Positions 42,315 through 54,560 are shown, counted from the stretch's first letter. The stretch is 64,000 bases of DNA from an uncultured Actinomycetes bacterium (GCA_903860915.1 CAIOSJ010000025.1:62001-126000); one strand, 5' to 3'. The notes: generated by a model not told the origin, from the letters alone. Numbers and translations: made by a program.

Positions 42315-42339
42315 GGCACTTGCAACGTTCGAGTGCCAA
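42313..42339 (+). promoter_or_regulatory. CIRCE operator (HrcA site)
   Basis: TTGGCACTT, nine bases, GAGTGCCAA. The arms pair at 8 of 9 positions and match the heat-shock consensus TTAGCACTC-N9-GAGTGCTAA. HrcA represses groESL from such sites, with GroEL itself modulating HrcA. It is 22 bases before the groES start. Confidence 0.92.
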
Positions 42340-42360
42340 AAAGCACAGGAGGCTTTAATT

Positions 42361-42654
42361 ATGCAACTACACCCCTTAGAAGACCGAATCGTCGTTCGTC
42401 CGAACGGCGCCGAGGCGACCACTGCGTCAGGTCTGGTCATCCCGGACACCGCGAAGGAAAAGCCCCAGCAGGGCGAGGTTTTGGCAGCTGGACCCGGCCG
42501 CCGTGCCGAGTCCACTGGTGAACTCATTCCTTCGGGCGTTTCCGTGGGCGACACTGTCGTGTACTCCAAGTACGGTGGCACCGAGATCACGATTGACGGT
42601 GAAGACCTGTTGATTCTCTCCGGCCGCGACGTATTGGCCACCATTACTAAGTAG
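42361..42654 (+). CDS. groES: Co-chaperonin GroES
   Basis: Heptameric lid of the GroEL chamber. It is 97 residues from ATG 42361, with AGGAGG ahead. It shows [35 protein letters not shown] with the mobile loop, and the C-terminal [14 protein letters not shown]. The upstream open frame is only the CIRCE leader. It is likely heat-inducible through HrcA. Confidence 0.98.
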   Translation: MQLHPLEDRIVVRPNGAEATTASGLVIPDTAKEKPQQGEVLAAGPGRRAESTGELIPSGVSVGDTVVYSKYGGTEITIDGEDLLILSGRDVLATITK

Positions 42655-42661
42655 CAGTGAT

Positions 42662-42691
42662 GGTTCGGCGCCGATTCGTCGGCGCCGAACC
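42662..42691 (+). promoter_or_regulatory. UUCG-capped hairpin between groES and groEL
   Basis: Bases 42662-42674 and 42679-42691 form a perfect 13-bp stem with the loop TTCG in the 70-base gap. It lacks a U-run, so it is probably not a full terminator. Such a stable stem could protect or cleave the transcript and set the GroES to GroEL ratio. Confidence 0.5.
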
Positions 42692-42712
42692 TCAGGCTCC
42701 CGATTCTCGTAG

Positions 42713-44365
<1,653 letters not shown>

Positions 44366-44388
44366 GTTGCCAGTTCTCTGGATACTGA

Positions 44389-44422
44389 AAGGTGTCGGGC
44401 TTTTTGGCCCGGCACCTTTTTT
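44389..44422 (+). terminator. Rho-independent terminator after groEL
   Basis: Arms 44389-44400 and 44407-44418 pair over 12 positions with one G-U, and the 3' side runs into six T residues (44417-44422). It ends groESL. Past it, 44423-44539 holds nothing I can identify before the convergent MMPL gene. Confidence 0.88.
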
Positions 44423-44539
44423 CATACGTGGTGGGCGATGCTACCCAGGGCCTTAGGAGTAGTGCGAAAGGAACTCGTCGCGCTGACCTCTGGTGCTCTG
44501 TCGCCAAGCAAGGCTTGCGAGGGAGCGAACTACGAGCGT

Positions 44540-46708
44540 CTAGGCCTCGTGGTGGTCTTCCACAGCTAGGTGGGGGAGAACCCTTTCGAGCCACGACGGC
44601 AGCCACCAGTTGGCTGAACCGATGAGGTGCATGAGTGCCGGTACCAGGAGCGTGCGCAGGATGAAGGCGTCGAGCAAAACAGCGCTGCCGAGTCCAATGC
44701 CGAATTCGGCAATGACGCGTTCGCCGCCGAAGACAAAGGAGATAAACACGCAGATCATGATGAGGGCCGCCGCGGTAATCACGCCCCCAGTGTTGGCCTG
44801 GCCGTGGATGACCGCTTCCTTGTTGTCATTCTTACGGAGCCACTCCTCGTGCATACGTGACACCAAGAAGACTTGGTAGTCCATCGAGAGGCCGAAGAGA
44901 ATGGCAATCATGATGACGGGCAAGAAGGCCTCAATCGGTCCTGAACCCGCACCAATCAAATTGCTACCCCAGCCCCACTGGAAGACCGCTACGACGACCC
45001 CGAAGGACGATGCCGCCGCTAGGAGGTTCATGGCAGCCGCGACGAGGGGCACCAGGATGCTGCGGAAGGCGATCATGAGCAAAAGACAGCCCAGCAATAC
45101 AATCACGCCGACGAAGAGGGGAATTTTTCCCTGGAGGACATTGGCGAAGTCGTCGAAGACAGCGGTAGCACCACCGACGTAGACCTTGACACCCGTGCCC
45201 TTGACGATGGAGGGAATCACTGAGGTTCGTAGTTTGGTGATCAAGTCGCTCGTGACTTGCGACTGGGGACTGGCGTCCTGGATGACGTTAATAATGCCCA
45301 GACTGTGTGTGCGGTTGAATTCAACGGGAGTCACCGCTACTACGTGGGGCACGTGGCGCAGGGCTCGGTTCAATTTGTCAATAGTGGCGACGTCACTCGC
45401 GGACTGGGCTTGGGCCACGATTTGTAGCGGGCCATTGGTTCCCGGTCCGAAGCCCGTAGACAGGTAGTCGTACGCCATGCGCGTCGTGGAGCCCACTGGG
45501 TTGCTGCCGGCATCGGCATTGCCGAGGTGGAGCGAGAAGAAGGGGACGGTGAGACTGCCCATCACGACCAGGGCGCCAGCCGAAAAGCTACGCGGGTGAC
45601 GCGCAACATAACGGGACCAACGAACCCAGCCACCTTCTACCGTGCGCCCTTGGGGTCCCGATTCGCTCAGTCGACGGCGTTCCCGTCGGCTGAGAACGTG
45701 TTGCTTCTGGAAGGCTAGGAGGGCGGGGAGCAGGGTGATGGAGGCCAGCATCGTGATAGCGACGGTGATGGAAGCCCCGACCGCGACACCGTTTAAGAAG
45801 GAGAGCCGCAGAACCAACATGCCGAGTAGGGCCACGCAGACCGTGGAACCGGCGAAGAGTACAGCCCGGCCGGACGTATTGATTGCCGTCATAATGGCGT
45901 CGTCGACGCTCATACCCTGTTTGAGGCCCTGACGACTGCGAGTGACAATAAAGAGGGCGTAGTCAATGCCGACCCCGAGGCCGATGAGCGATCCCAAGGT
46001 GGGCGCGAACTGAGCAATGTTCATGGTGTGGCTCAAGAGAACGGTGGCCGCTGACGCAATGGTGAGTGAGAACATCGCCACCCCTAGTGGTAGCAGCATC
46101 GCAAAAAAGGACCCGAAGGCCAGCAGGAGAACGAGAGCGGCGGCGATGATGCCGAAGATTTCGCCGGGGTTGCCCTGGGGGCGAGCCAGCATTTCAAAGG
46201 CGTGACCGCCGAATTGAACGTCGAGGTGAGCGGACCGGTACGTCGATCCTAAGCTCTCGACGGCCTTGATCTGATCGAGGGGAAGCGAGAATGACCTGAC
46301 GCGAAAGGTGACCGTGGCGAAGGCAATGTGGTGGTCAACGGGACTTATCTGGCGTTGGCCCAAACAGACATTGGCCACGTTGTCGCAGTAGGGGGAGAGC
46401 ACGGAGCTCACCATGGGGACGGTACGTACCTTGGCGATGAGTTCGTTGATGGAGCTCATGACTTTGGGGTCGTCGAAGGAGGTTCCGGTCGTGTGAAAGA
46501 CAATTTGGGCGGAGTCACCCGAGTGGGCGGGAAAGCCCTTGGCGAGGAGGGCGTACGCGTGGGTGGAGTCAGTTCCCGGGAGACTGAAGGAGTCCGAATA
46601 CGACGAGCCCGCGGCCGATGCAGCGGCGGAGAGACCGACGAAAAGAGTGATCCAGGCCAGTAGGACGAGCCAGCGACGACGAATACTAAGGCGAGCAAGA
46701 CGCTTCAT
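44540..46708 (-). CDS. MMPL family RND transporter
   Basis: A large inner-membrane transporter of the MmpL type, 722 residues from ATG 46708, with GGAG six bases upstream. The frame extends 18 codons further, but the start MKRLARLSIRRRWLVLLAW with its first membrane helix is typical. Two repeats each have an extracellular domain and a membrane bundle. The proton-relay motifs are GIDYALFIV in the first bundle and SMDYQVFLVSRMHEEW in the second. Relatives export lipids or other hydrophobic compounds. The substrate here is unknown. Confidence 0.85.
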   Translation of the reverse strand: MKRLARLSIRRRWLVLLAWITLFVGLSAAASAAGSSYSDSFSLPGTDSTHAYALLAKGFPAHSGDSAQIVFHTTGTSFDDPKVMSSINELIAKVRTVPMVSSVLSPYCDNVANVCLGQRQISPVDHHIAFATVTFRVRSFSLPLDQIKAVESLGSTYRSAHLDVQFGGHAFEMLARPQGNPGEIFGIIAAALVLLLAFGSFFAMLLPLGVAMFSLTIASAATVLLSHTMNIAQFAPTLGSLIGLGVGIDYALFIVTRSRQGLKQGMSVDDAIMTAINTSGRAVLFAGSTVCVALLGMLVLRLSFLNGVAVGASITVAITMLASITLLPALLAFQKQHVLSRRERRRLSESGPQGRTVEGGWVRWSRYVARHPRSFSAGALVVMGSLTVPFFSLHLGNADAGSNPVGSTTRMAYDYLSTGFGPGTNGPLQIVAQAQSASDVATIDKLNRALRHVPHVVAVTPVEFNRTHSLGIINVIQDASPQSQVTSDLITKLRTSVIPSIVKGTGVKVYVGGATAVFDDFANVLQGKIPLFVGVIVLLGCLLLMIAFRSILVPLVAAAMNLLAAASSFGVVVAVFQWGWGSNLIGAGSGPIEAFLPVIMIAILFGLSMDYQVFLVSRMHEEWLRKNDNKEAVIHGQANTGGVITAAALIMICVFISFVFGGERVIAEFGIGLGSAVLLDAFILRTLLVPALMHLIGSANWWLPSWLERVLPHLAVEDHHEA

Positions 46709-46785
46709 GAGATACTCCAAGGGGGTGGGGGTCGGTATTCTACGAAGACGTAGACACGACACTTCAGCCTATCGGGAAGAGAAAT

Positions 46786-47550
46786 GTGACCAATCTGACA
46801 CCGCCGGAGCGTTTTTCTGGCCACGATTACCCTCAAATAATCCCGGTGCCGCCGCAGCGGGTCGCTGGCCAACCCGCTCCGTGGTTCGTCGACACTGCTC
46901 GGCGTTCTGGGATTTCCTTGGAAACGGTGGCTGAAGCCCTTCGCCGTCGGGGTCAGCATCTCGACAACACACTCATTCCGAGTGACGTAGCGGAGCTCTC
47001 CGGGATCGCTGACGGTGACCTTACGGCCATCACCCGTCAGTCGGCGGTACTCGTCGCTCTTTTTGAGGAAGACGGCGAAACGCACGTGGTCTTGACGCGG
47101 CGTTCCATGCAGTTGCGCCACCACCGAGGAGAGGTGGCCCTACCGGGCGGCCGTAGTGACGGAGAGGAATCAGCCATCGAAACAGCCCTGCGCGAGGCGC
47201 ACGAAGAAGTCGGTATCGCGCCGAGTACGGTGACACCCATCGCGTGGCTCACTCCGCTCGTGACTTTCGCTTCGGGTTCGGCGATTTGGCCGGTCGTCGG
47301 CATCTTGGGAGCCCGACCGACTCTGGTCAGTGATCCCGTGGAAGTTGAGCGCGCTTTTACGGTCTCACTAACCGAGCTGCTGGCCGATGACGCCTTTTTG
47401 GAGGAGCGCTGGCGACGTGAAACGAGTCGGCCGGGATCTGATCCAGAGGGCTTCTTTCCGATCAGTTTCTTCCGAGTCCCCGGAGAAATTATTTGGGGAG
47501 CGACGGGGCGAATTCTGAGAGAACTTTTGACTATCGTCTCGCTCGGCTAA
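46786..47550 (+). CDS. Nudix hydrolase, CoA pyrophosphatase (NudL) type
   Basis: A 254-residue Nudix protein, GTG start. The Nudix box spans G122 to I144 (G122-x5-E128-x7-R136-E137...E140-E141-x-G143), which binds Mg2+. The preceding VVLTRRSMQLRHHRGEVALPGG resembles the UPF0035 signature of CoA diphosphatases, which cut CoA to 3',5'-ADP and 4'-phosphopantetheine. The first ~85 residues are a less conserved extension. It lies alone between the divergent MMPL gene and guaB3. The substrate assignment is from the motif only. Confidence 0.75.
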   Translation: MTNLTPPERFSGHDYPQIIPVPPQRVAGQPAPWFVDTARRSGISLETVAEALRRRGQHLDNTLIPSDVAELSGIADGDLTAITRQSAVLVALFEEDGETHVVLTRRSMQLRHHRGEVALPGGRSDGEESAIETALREAHEEVGIAPSTVTPIAWLTPLVTFASGSAIWPVVGILGARPTLVSDPVEVERAFTVSLTELLADDAFLEERWRRETSRPGSDPEGFFPISFFRVPGEIIWGATGRILRELLTIVSLG

Positions 47551-47637
47551 TCCGCTGGGGCACGAGGTCTGCGGGCTCGGGTAGATTATCCGTACAACTG
47601 TGCCGGAATGGCCGGTTAATGAACGACGGAGGTCACA

Positions 47638-48801
47638 GTGGCGGAAGTAGAAATTGGCATTTACAAATCGGCGCGCCAAGCGTACGGATTTGATGATATC
47701 GCCATAGTTCCGTCGCGACGTACCCGTGATCCCGAGGACGTGGAGATCACCTGGCAACTCGACGCCTACAAATTCAAGCTGCCCCTTTTGGCTTCAGCCA
47801 TGGACGGCGTCGTTTCACCGACTACCGCTATCGAGATTGCTCGCTTGGGCGGTCTCGGTGTGCTCAACCTCGAAGGCCTCTGGACTCGCTACGACGACCC
47901 GATGCCCCTCTTCGACGAAATTCGTGAACTCGATGACGAGCGTGCGACGAAGCGGATGCAGCAAATGTACATGGAGCCCATCAAGCTCGAACTCGTGACG
48001 CAGCGCATCAAGGAGATGAAGGCCGCCGGCATCACCACTTCCGCCTCCGTCACGCCTCCGCGCACCGCGTGGATGGCCAAGGCCATCGCCGATGCCGACC
48101 TGGACATCCTCGTCATTCAAGGCACTGTCGTCTCGGCCGAGCACGTCTCAAAGACCGTGGAACCGCTCAACCTCAAGAAGTTCATTCGCGAGTTCGATAT
48201 TCCGACCATCGTTGGTGGTTGCGCGTCCTACCAAGCGGCGCTGCACCTCATGCGTACCGGTGCGGTTGGCGTGCTAGTGGGGGTGGGACCAGGCAACGCC
48301 TGCACCACACGTGGTGTTCTCGGTATCGGTGTGCCGCAGGCCACCGCAATTGCCGACGTCGCCGGCGCTCGTATGCGCCACCTCGACGAGACTGGTGTCT
48401 ACGTCAACGTGATCGCCGACGGTGGTATGAGTAAGGGCGGTGACATCGCGAAGGCTATTGCCTGTGGCGCTGACGCAGTCATGATCGGATCGCCTCTCTC
48501 CAGCGCTACCGAAGCACCCGCCCGGGGCTTCCACTGGGGCATGGCCACCTTCCACCCGACCCTCCCGCGTGGTGCGCGCGTGCGCACGCAGGTTCGCGGC
48601 TCGCTCGAAGAAATTCTGCTCGGGCCGGCCACGGAAAACGATGGCCGCATGAACCTCTTCGGAGCCCTGCGCACATCCATGGCCACCTGTGGATTCGAGA
48701 CCGTCAAGGAATTCCAGAAGGCTGAGATCATGCTGGCCCCGTCGTTGCAGACCGAGGGTAAGCAGCTGCAGCGCGCCCAGGGCGTTGGCATGGGGCATTG
48801 A
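47638..48801 (+). CDS. guaB3: GuaB3-type IMP dehydrogenase family protein
   Basis: An IMP dehydrogenase/GMP reductase family TIM barrel of 387 residues with no CBS pair, matching the actinobacterial GuaB3 group. The active Cys222 lies in [13 protein letters not shown]. The phosphate loop is DGGMSKGGD and [12 protein letters not shown] start with GGAGG ahead. It overlaps guaA by four bases (TTGA), placing it in GMP synthesis. The classical CBS-containing IMP dehydrogenase is not in this window, so whether this is the main enzyme is open. Confidence 0.88.
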   Translation: MAEVEIGIYKSARQAYGFDDIAIVPSRRTRDPEDVEITWQLDAYKFKLPLLASAMDGVVSPTTAIEIARLGGLGVLNLEGLWTRYDDPMPLFDEIRELDDERATKRMQQMYMEPIKLELVTQRIKEMKAAGITTSASVTPPRTAWMAKAIADADLDILVIQGTVVSAEHVSKTVEPLNLKKFIREFDIPTIVGGCASYQAALHLMRTGAVGVLVGVGPGNACTTRGVLGIGVPQATAIADVAGARMRHLDETGVYVNVIADGGMSKGGDIAKAIACGADAVMIGSPLSSATEAPARGFHWGMATFHPTLPRGARVRTQVRGSLEEILLGPATENDGRMNLFGALRTSMATCGFETVKEFQKAEIMLAPSLQTEGKQLQRAQGVGMGH

Positions 48802-50336
48802 GTTCAGTTCTTGTCGTTGACTTCGGGGCGCAGTACGCGCAACTGATTGCCCGTCGCGTTCGAGAGGCTCACGTCTACTCGGAAATTGTCCAGAGCACCA
48901 TCACCGCCGAGCAGGTACGCGCGAAGGCTCCCGGGGCCATCATTCTCTCGGGCGGTCCCAAGTCGGTCTACGAAGTACCGGCGCCGTCCCTCGACCCAGC
49001 CATCTACGAACTCGGTATTCCCATTCTCGGTATTTGCTACGGTGCTCAGCTCATGGCCCAACAACTCGGTGGCTCAGTCGAGCGCACCGGCGCGGGAGAG
49101 TATGGTCGCACCGACGTCACCAGAAGTGGTGAGAGCCAGCTCGTTGCCAACTGGTCCCAGGTCAACAGCGTCTGGATGAGTCACGGTGACGCCATTGCCG
49201 CGGCACCGCAGGGCTTTTCGGTTACTGCCTCGTCACCGCAAGCACCGGTCGCCGTGATGGAGGACGCGAATCGTCGTTTCTACGCGGTGCAGTTTCACCC
49301 GGAGGTTGTTCACAGCGAAGGTGGTCAAGATCTGCTCGTCACTTTCTTGCACGAGCTCGCTGGTGTAACTCCTTCGTGGACGAACTCGTCAATAATTGAA
49401 GATCAGGTCGCACTGATTCGTGCTCAGGTGGGCTCCGAAAAAGTGCTCTGCGCCCTTTCGGGTGGAGTGGACTCGGCGGTAGCGGCGGCTCTCGTAACGC
49501 GAGCCGTGGGTGATCAGTTAACCTGCGTTTTCGTTGATACCGGTTTGATGCGCATGAATGAGGGCGATCAAATTGAAGAAACCTTTACGCGCCAGTTCGG
49601 TGTAGAACTCATTCACGTTAAGGCCCAGGATCGATTCTTTGATGCGCTGGCCGGGGTAACTGACCCTGAACGTAAGCGTAAAATTATTGGTGAACTTTTC
49701 ATTCGTGAGTTTGAAGCGGTGGCCCGCGAGCTGGGCGCCGGTGGTGACGGACCTCGTTTCCTGGTTCAGGGAACTCTCTACCCCGACGTCATCGAATCCG
49801 GTTCGGGGCATGCCGCCAATATCAAGAGCCACCACAATGTGGGGGGGCTACCCGAAGACCTTTCCTTTGAGCTCATCGAACCACTGCGCAGTCTGTTTAA
49901 AGATGAAGTACGTCAAGTCGGCGAGGAATTGGGTCTGCCGACGGAGATCGTCTGGCGCCAGCCCTTTCCGGGCCCCGGACTCGCCGTCCGCATCGTGGGT
50001 GAAGTCACTCGAGAGCGTGCTGAGATTCTTCGTAACGCCGATCACGTGGTGGTTGACGAAATTAAAAAGGCTGGTTTGTACCGCGCACTCTGGCAAAGTT
50101 TTGCGGTGTTACCGGCGGTACGTACAGTGGGCGTTATGGGAGATGGCCGCACCTACGCATACCCGATTATCATCCGAGCCGTCACCAGCGACGACGCCAT
50201 GACTGCGGACTGGGCTCGGTTGCCCTACGACGTTATTGAGGCTATTTCGAGTCGCCTCATTCGTGAGGTCGAGGGCGTGAACCGTGTCGCGCTGGACGTC
50301 ACGAGTAAGCCACCCGGCACCATTGAGTGGGAGTGA
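48798..50336 (+). CDS. guaA: GMP synthase (glutamine-hydrolysing)
   Basis: Amidates XMP to GMP. It is 512 residues from a TTG that overlaps the guaB3 stop (TTGA). The glutaminase domain has Cys80 in GICYGAQ and [11 protein letters not shown]. The ATP-pyrophosphatase P-loop is SGGVDSAV (near residue 220), and the C-terminal dimer domain ends KPPGTIEWE. Its junction with the helicase gene is a GTGA overlap. Confidence 0.97.
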   Translation: MSSVLVVDFGAQYAQLIARRVREAHVYSEIVQSTITAEQVRAKAPGAIILSGGPKSVYEVPAPSLDPAIYELGIPILGICYGAQLMAQQLGGSVERTGAGEYGRTDVTRSGESQLVANWSQVNSVWMSHGDAIAAAPQGFSVTASSPQAPVAVMEDANRRFYAVQFHPEVVHSEGGQDLLVTFLHELAGVTPSWTNSSIIEDQVALIRAQVGSEKVLCALSGGVDSAVAAALVTRAVGDQLTCVFVDTGLMRMNEGDQIEETFTRQFGVELIHVKAQDRFFDALAGVTDPERKRKIIGELFIREFEAVARELGAGGDGPRFLVQGTLYPDVIESGSGHAANIKSHHNVGGLPEDLSFELIEPLRSLFKDEVRQVGEELGLPTEIVWRQPFPGPGLAVRIVGEVTRERAEILRNADHVVVDEIKKAGLYRALWQSFAVLPAVRTVGVMGDGRTYAYPIIIRAVTSDDAMTADWARLPYDVIEAISSRLIREVEGVNRVALDVTSKPPGTIEWE

Positions 50337-52615
50337 GTCGCCACCGTCACGATGATGAGGAGCTATGGGGCAATGACCCCGTTCCCTCGGAAGTCGTTGA
50401 TGCATCGTGGCTGCTCGAGGGACTCACTGTTCCCCAGCGTGACGCCGTCACCCATCGTGGCGGACCCCTGCTGATTGTGGCGGGTGCCGGATCGGGTAAG
50501 ACCCGTGTTCTCACGCGACGTATCGCCCACCTCCTCGCCACCGGTGACGCCAAGCCCTGGGAAGTCTTGGCCATTACCTTCACAAATAAGGCCGCCCAGG
50601 AAATGCGTAGTCGCGTCCGCGACCTCATCGGGCCCGAGGCGGACCGGATGTGGGTGGCGACTTTCCACTCGGCGTGTTTGCGCATGTTGCGAGCACACGC
50701 CGACGTACTGGGCTACGAGCGTGGTTTTACGATCTACGACGCCGGCGAGAGTGAGTCGACGGTGGATCGCATCATGAAAGAAATGGGGCTCGACACGAAG
50801 AGGTTGACGCCGCGAAGTGTCTACGCCCAAATTTCTGGTGCCAAGAACGAAATGCTTTCACCGGGCCAGTTCGCGGACCTGGGACACGGGCAGAGCGATC
50901 CGCATCGCGCGCGCGTGGCGGAAATTTTCCGCAGTTACGCCGATCGGCTGAAGGCGGCCAACGCGATGGACTTCGATGACTTATTACTCAACGCCGTACG
51001 AATGCTACGCACTGATGCGGGGGTTCTCGAGCGCTACCGCGAGCGCTTCCAACATATTTTGGTCGACGAGTTCCAGGACACCAACACCGTGCAAAATGAA
51101 CTAGTCACGCTCCTGGCGTCCACCCATCGTCGTATCTGTGTTGTGGGTGACTCGGATCAGTCCATTTATCGCTTCCGCGCCGCAGACGTCCGTAATATTC
51201 TTCAGTTTTCCGAACGTTTCCCCGACGCCGAAACGGTAATGCTGGAGCAGAACTTTCGTTCGACTCAGGTGATTTTGGATGCGGCTAATGCGGTGATTGA
51301 AAAGAACGCCACGCGTCACCCCAAGCGGCTCTTTACCGAGGGTGCGACCGGTGAGAAAATCCGCCGCTACCGAGCTGGCGATGAGTACGACGAAGCCCGC
51401 TGGGTGGCGACGGAACTGCAACGACTTCGTCAGCGCCACAGCTTGGATTACGGCGATATGGCGGTTTTCTATCGCACGAACGCCGCCAGTCGCGTACTAG
51501 AAGAACAACTGCTACGCGCCGGGGTGTCGTATCGAGTGATTTCCGGCCAGCGTTTCTACGACCGTAAGGAAATCAAGAACGCACTGGCCTACGCGCGACT
51601 CATTGTGAACCCACGTGACGAAGCGTCGGCTCGGCGGGTGATCAATGAGCCGAAGCGTGGGATTGGTGACGTGGCGCAAGGCAAAATTGGCACCTACGCC
51701 GCCTCGCGGGGGATATCCTTCGCCGAAGGAATTACCTTTGCGAAAGAAGCCGGACTCTCGGGTCGCGCGCTGACCGGGGCCGTGGAGTTCGCGGGCACCC
51801 TCGAGCAACTACGAGCTTTGAATAACGATCTGACCCCCGGTTCAATGATTGAGGCCATAATTCGTGAGACGGGAATCGCCGACGCCCTGCGCGATGAGAA
51901 CACTGACGAGGCCAAGGGCCGTTTGGAGAACTTGGGCGAATTGGCCTCGGGCGCTTCACGATTTGATTCCCTCCTCGAGTTCGTGGAGCAAATGGCCCTC
52001 GTGAGCGAATCCGACAATCTGCAAGACGGCACGGGCGCGGTATCGCTCATGACCATTCACGTCGCTAAGGGTCTGGAGTTTCCGGCGGTCATTATCACGG
52101 GCCTCGAAGAAGGTAACTTCCCGCATAGTCGGGCCATGGACGATCCGGACGAACTCGAAGAAGAGCGCCGCCTTTGCTACGTCGCCATCACGCGAGCGAT
52201 GGCTCACCTGTCGCTCACCCACGCGTGGTCGAGGACGCGCTGGGGTCAGCACGTGGACAATATCGAAAGCAGATTTTTCCGAGAGATCCCGGCCGAACTC
52301 TTCGAAGACGCAACATCGACCGCGCCGACGCGACGAGCGAGTTTTCGCGATGAAGAATCGGGTTTTCTGGGCCGGCGAACAGAATTTACCGATGGCCGCG
52401 CCTTCGGAACCGGAACCGCGCCGCCCGCACGTTCTACGGGGGCAGAACTACTCGGCTTATCTCCAGGGGACCGCGTCGTGCACGACCGCTACGGTGCGGG
52501 AACCGTGCGTTCGACCAGCGGCGACGGACCCCGTTCTCGGGCAACGGTGGATTTTGATTTTCATGGGGAAAAGCAACTTGTCCTATCCCTCACACCACTG
52601 CAGCGCGCCGAATAA
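50333..52615 (+). CDS. pcrA: DNA helicase PcrA/UvrD
   Basis: SF1A 3'-5' helicase for repair, plasmid replication and transcription-repair coupling. From GTG 50333 it has 760 residues. Walker A is AGAGSGKT (50-57). Motif II is VDEFQDTN, then [36 protein letters not shown] and YVAITRA. The last ~50 residues ([14 protein letters not shown]) are the Tudor-like domain that contacts RNA polymerase. A GTG two codons earlier is possible. The GTGA overlap with guaA favours the chosen start. Confidence 0.95.
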   Translation: MSRHRHDDEELWGNDPVPSEVVDASWLLEGLTVPQRDAVTHRGGPLLIVAGAGSGKTRVLTRRIAHLLATGDAKPWEVLAITFTNKAAQEMRSRVRDLIGPEADRMWVATFHSACLRMLRAHADVLGYERGFTIYDAGESESTVDRIMKEMGLDTKRLTPRSVYAQISGAKNEMLSPGQFADLGHGQSDPHRARVAEIFRSYADRLKAANAMDFDDLLLNAVRMLRTDAGVLERYRERFQHILVDEFQDTNTVQNELVTLLASTHRRICVVGDSDQSIYRFRAADVRNILQFSERFPDAETVMLEQNFRSTQVILDAANAVIEKNATRHPKRLFTEGATGEKIRRYRAGDEYDEARWVATELQRLRQRHSLDYGDMAVFYRTNAASRVLEEQLLRAGVSYRVISGQRFYDRKEIKNALAYARLIVNPRDEASARRVINEPKRGIGDVAQGKIGTYAASRGISFAEGITFAKEAGLSGRALTGAVEFAGTLEQLRALNNDLTPGSMIEAIIRETGIADALRDENTDEAKGRLENLGELASGASRFDSLLEFVEQMALVSESDNLQDGTGAVSLMTIHVAKGLEFPAVIITGLEEGNFPHSRAMDDPDELEEERRLCYVAITRAMAHLSLTHAWSRTRWGQHVDNIESRFFREIPAELFEDATSTAPTRRASFRDEESGFLGRRTEFTDGRAFGTGTAPPARSTGAELLGLSPGDRVVHDRYGAGTVRSTSGDGPRSRATVDFDFHGEKQLVLSLTPLQRAE

Positions 52616-52656
52616 TTGCTCAGTGGGGGTCAAAAGTCGGTCGGCGAAGTGACAGA

Positions 52657-53880
52657 ATGGAATCCATGACAAATCGACGTGCGACGTACCGACCACCTCA
52701 CGTCGAAGACGCCCCCCAAGTTCCGCGTATGACCTACTACAAGCGGCGATTTCTCCTTTCGCTTACGGTCATCACCGTTGTCGTTCTGGCTTATTACGGA
52801 GCCACTCTGGCCTTTGCGCTCGGTAATCAGTCCTACGGTGTTACTTCCTCGGCCCGTGCGGCCGAGTGGGGTCGCCAGCATGGTCTGGGGGGGGTGGTGA
52901 CCTGGGCCGAGCAGGAGTGGTACACAATCAACCCAGCCAAAACGGGTGGCAAACCGCCGACCAACTCATTCGGTTCAGGGCCAACCGCCCTTAATATCCC
53001 GGTCGGTAAGCACTTGACGCCACCAGCGACTGTCCTCAGCCCGGCCTCACCCACCCTCCCTGGTGAGGGTGTCTGGCACCCCCTCGGTCGTGAGAGTGCC
53101 GATGGTGTGCCGACGATGTATCAGGCCTTCGTTCGCCCTGATGCGGTGCACACTAGTTTCGTCGCGGGCATCGTCTGGATGGATCCCACGCTCTTGCGTG
53201 CGCAGCTCTACTCGGGATCAACAATTCCGGGTAACGGCCCCTTTCTCCATTCCGCGCCGATCAAGACCAGTGCCACGACGTCCCTGGTCGCCGCCTTTAA
53301 CGCTGGATTCCGTATGCAGGACGCCAATGGTGGCTACTACACCGATGGACGAGTGGTGCAAACCTTACGTTCGGGGGCTGCGTCGGTAGTGATCTTCAAA
53401 GATGGCACCTTGACGATGGGCCAGTGGGGTCGCGACATAACTATGTCGCAACACGTGGCGTCGGTGCGCCAGAATCTCGATCTCATTGTCGATCACGGTG
53501 CGGCCGTTCCCGGTCTCCTGGCGAACGACCACTCCAAGTGGGGCGCGACTCTGGGCGGCAGCGTGAACGTGTGGCGAAGCGCCCTGGGCGTCACCGCCAG
53601 TGGTGCGGTGGTCTATGTCGCCGGTGACAGCCTGTCGATTACCGATCTCGCGGACCTCCTGGTGCGGGCAGGTGCCATACGCGGTATGGAAATGGACATC
53701 AACCGCGACTGGGTCCAGTTCTCGAGTTTTGATAAGCCCTTGGGGAAAGTAGTCAGTGGCGCCGACGGAACCCGACTCCTATCGTCGATGGTGGGTCCGC
53801 CATCGCGCTACTTCGCCACGTGGTGGAATCGCGACTTCTTCACCATGTCCCTACGCCCGTCAACGCTAAAAAAGAAATGA
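52657..53880 (+). CDS. Phosphodiester glycosidase (NAGPA/DUF2233) family, membrane-anchored
   Basis: A 407-residue protein with a cytoplasmic N-terminus rich in Arg, one membrane helix (around residues 30-54) and a large outer domain. FNAGFRMQDANGGYYTDG and the later YVAGDSLSITDLADLLVRAGAIRGMEMDINRDW are the signature of the phosphodiester alpha-GlcNAcase fold, which cleaves sugar-phosphodiester links. A cell-wall polymer or teichoic-type substrate is possible but not shown. An ATG three codons on is an alternative start. It overlaps the aquaporin gene by four bases. Confidence 0.75.
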   Translation: MESMTNRRATYRPPHVEDAPQVPRMTYYKRRFLLSLTVITVVVLAYYGATLAFALGNQSYGVTSSARAAEWGRQHGLGGVVTWAEQEWYTINPAKTGGKPPTNSFGSGPTALNIPVGKHLTPPATVLSPASPTLPGEGVWHPLGRESADGVPTMYQAFVRPDAVHTSFVAGIVWMDPTLLRAQLYSGSTIPGNGPFLHSAPIKTSATTSLVAAFNAGFRMQDANGGYYTDGRVVQTLRSGAASVVIFKDGTLTMGQWGRDITMSQHVASVRQNLDLIVDHGAAVPGLLANDHSKWGATLGGSVNVWRSALGVTASGAVVYVAGDSLSITDLADLLVRAGAIRGMEMDINRDWVQFSSFDKPLGKVVSGADGTRLLSSMVGPPSRYFATWWNRDFFTMSLRPSTLKKK

Positions 53881-54560
53881 GCAACATGGAAATAGCCGTA
53901 ACGCGAAAAGTGGCCGGGGAATTTCTCGGCAGCGCCCTGTTGACTATCGTCGTCGTCGGCTCGGGCATCGCGGCCCAGCAACTCTCGACAGACATTGGCC
54001 TGCAGTTGCTCGAAAATACTCTCGCTACCGTCTTTGGCCTGGCGGTACTCATCACGGTGCTCGGCCCACTCTCGGGGGCCCACTTTAATCCTATGGTGTC
54101 GTTCGCGGCGGTCGTTGAGCGCACCCTGCCCTTGCGCGATGCACTCTGTTATCTCCCGGCTCAGGTAGCCGGGTGCGTTCTGGGTGCGGTGACGGCCAAT
54201 GTCATGTACGCCAAGGCGGCTATTAGCTTTTCAACGCATAATCGCGTGAGTGGTCCCCATTTTCTCTCCGAGGCCTTAGCCACGGCGGGACTGATTTTTG
54301 TGATCATTGCCCTCCAGCGCGTGGATCGAGGTGCGTGGTCCGCAGCAATTGTGGCGTCCTACATTGGCGCTGCCTACTACTGCACCTCGTCGACAAGTTT
54401 TGCCAACCCCGCCATCACGGTCGGGCGAATGATGTCGGATAGCTTCGCTGGCATCGCACCGGGCTCAGTCCTCTTTTTTATTGCGGCGCAGATTCTCGGG
54501 GGAGTACTCGGCCTCGTTGCGGTGAATCTCTTGTGGCCGCGCACTAACGAGATTCGTTAA
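53877..54560 (+). CDS. Aquaporin (MIP family), AqpS-like
   Basis: Six-helix channel of 227 residues from the ATG that overlaps the glycosidase stop. The first pore motif is N71-P-M73 instead of NPA, and the second is N177-P-A179. The residue after NPA is Ile180 where most aquaporins have the selectivity-filter Arg. The nearest Arg is R184. The FANPAITVGRMMSDSFAGIAP pattern resembles the AqpS-type channels often linked to arsenic genes, but no ars gene is present here. Its end overlaps the convergent dprE2 by 17 bases. Confidence 0.8.
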   Translation: MSNMEIAVTRKVAGEFLGSALLTIVVVGSGIAAQQLSTDIGLQLLENTLATVFGLAVLITVLGPLSGAHFNPMVSFAAVVERTLPLRDALCYLPAQVAGCVLGAVTANVMYAKAAISFSTHNRVSGPHFLSEALATAGLIFVIIALQRVDRGAWSAAIVASYIGAAYYCTSSTSFANPAITVGRMMSDSFAGIAPGSVLFFIAAQILGGVLGLVAVNLLWPRTNEIR

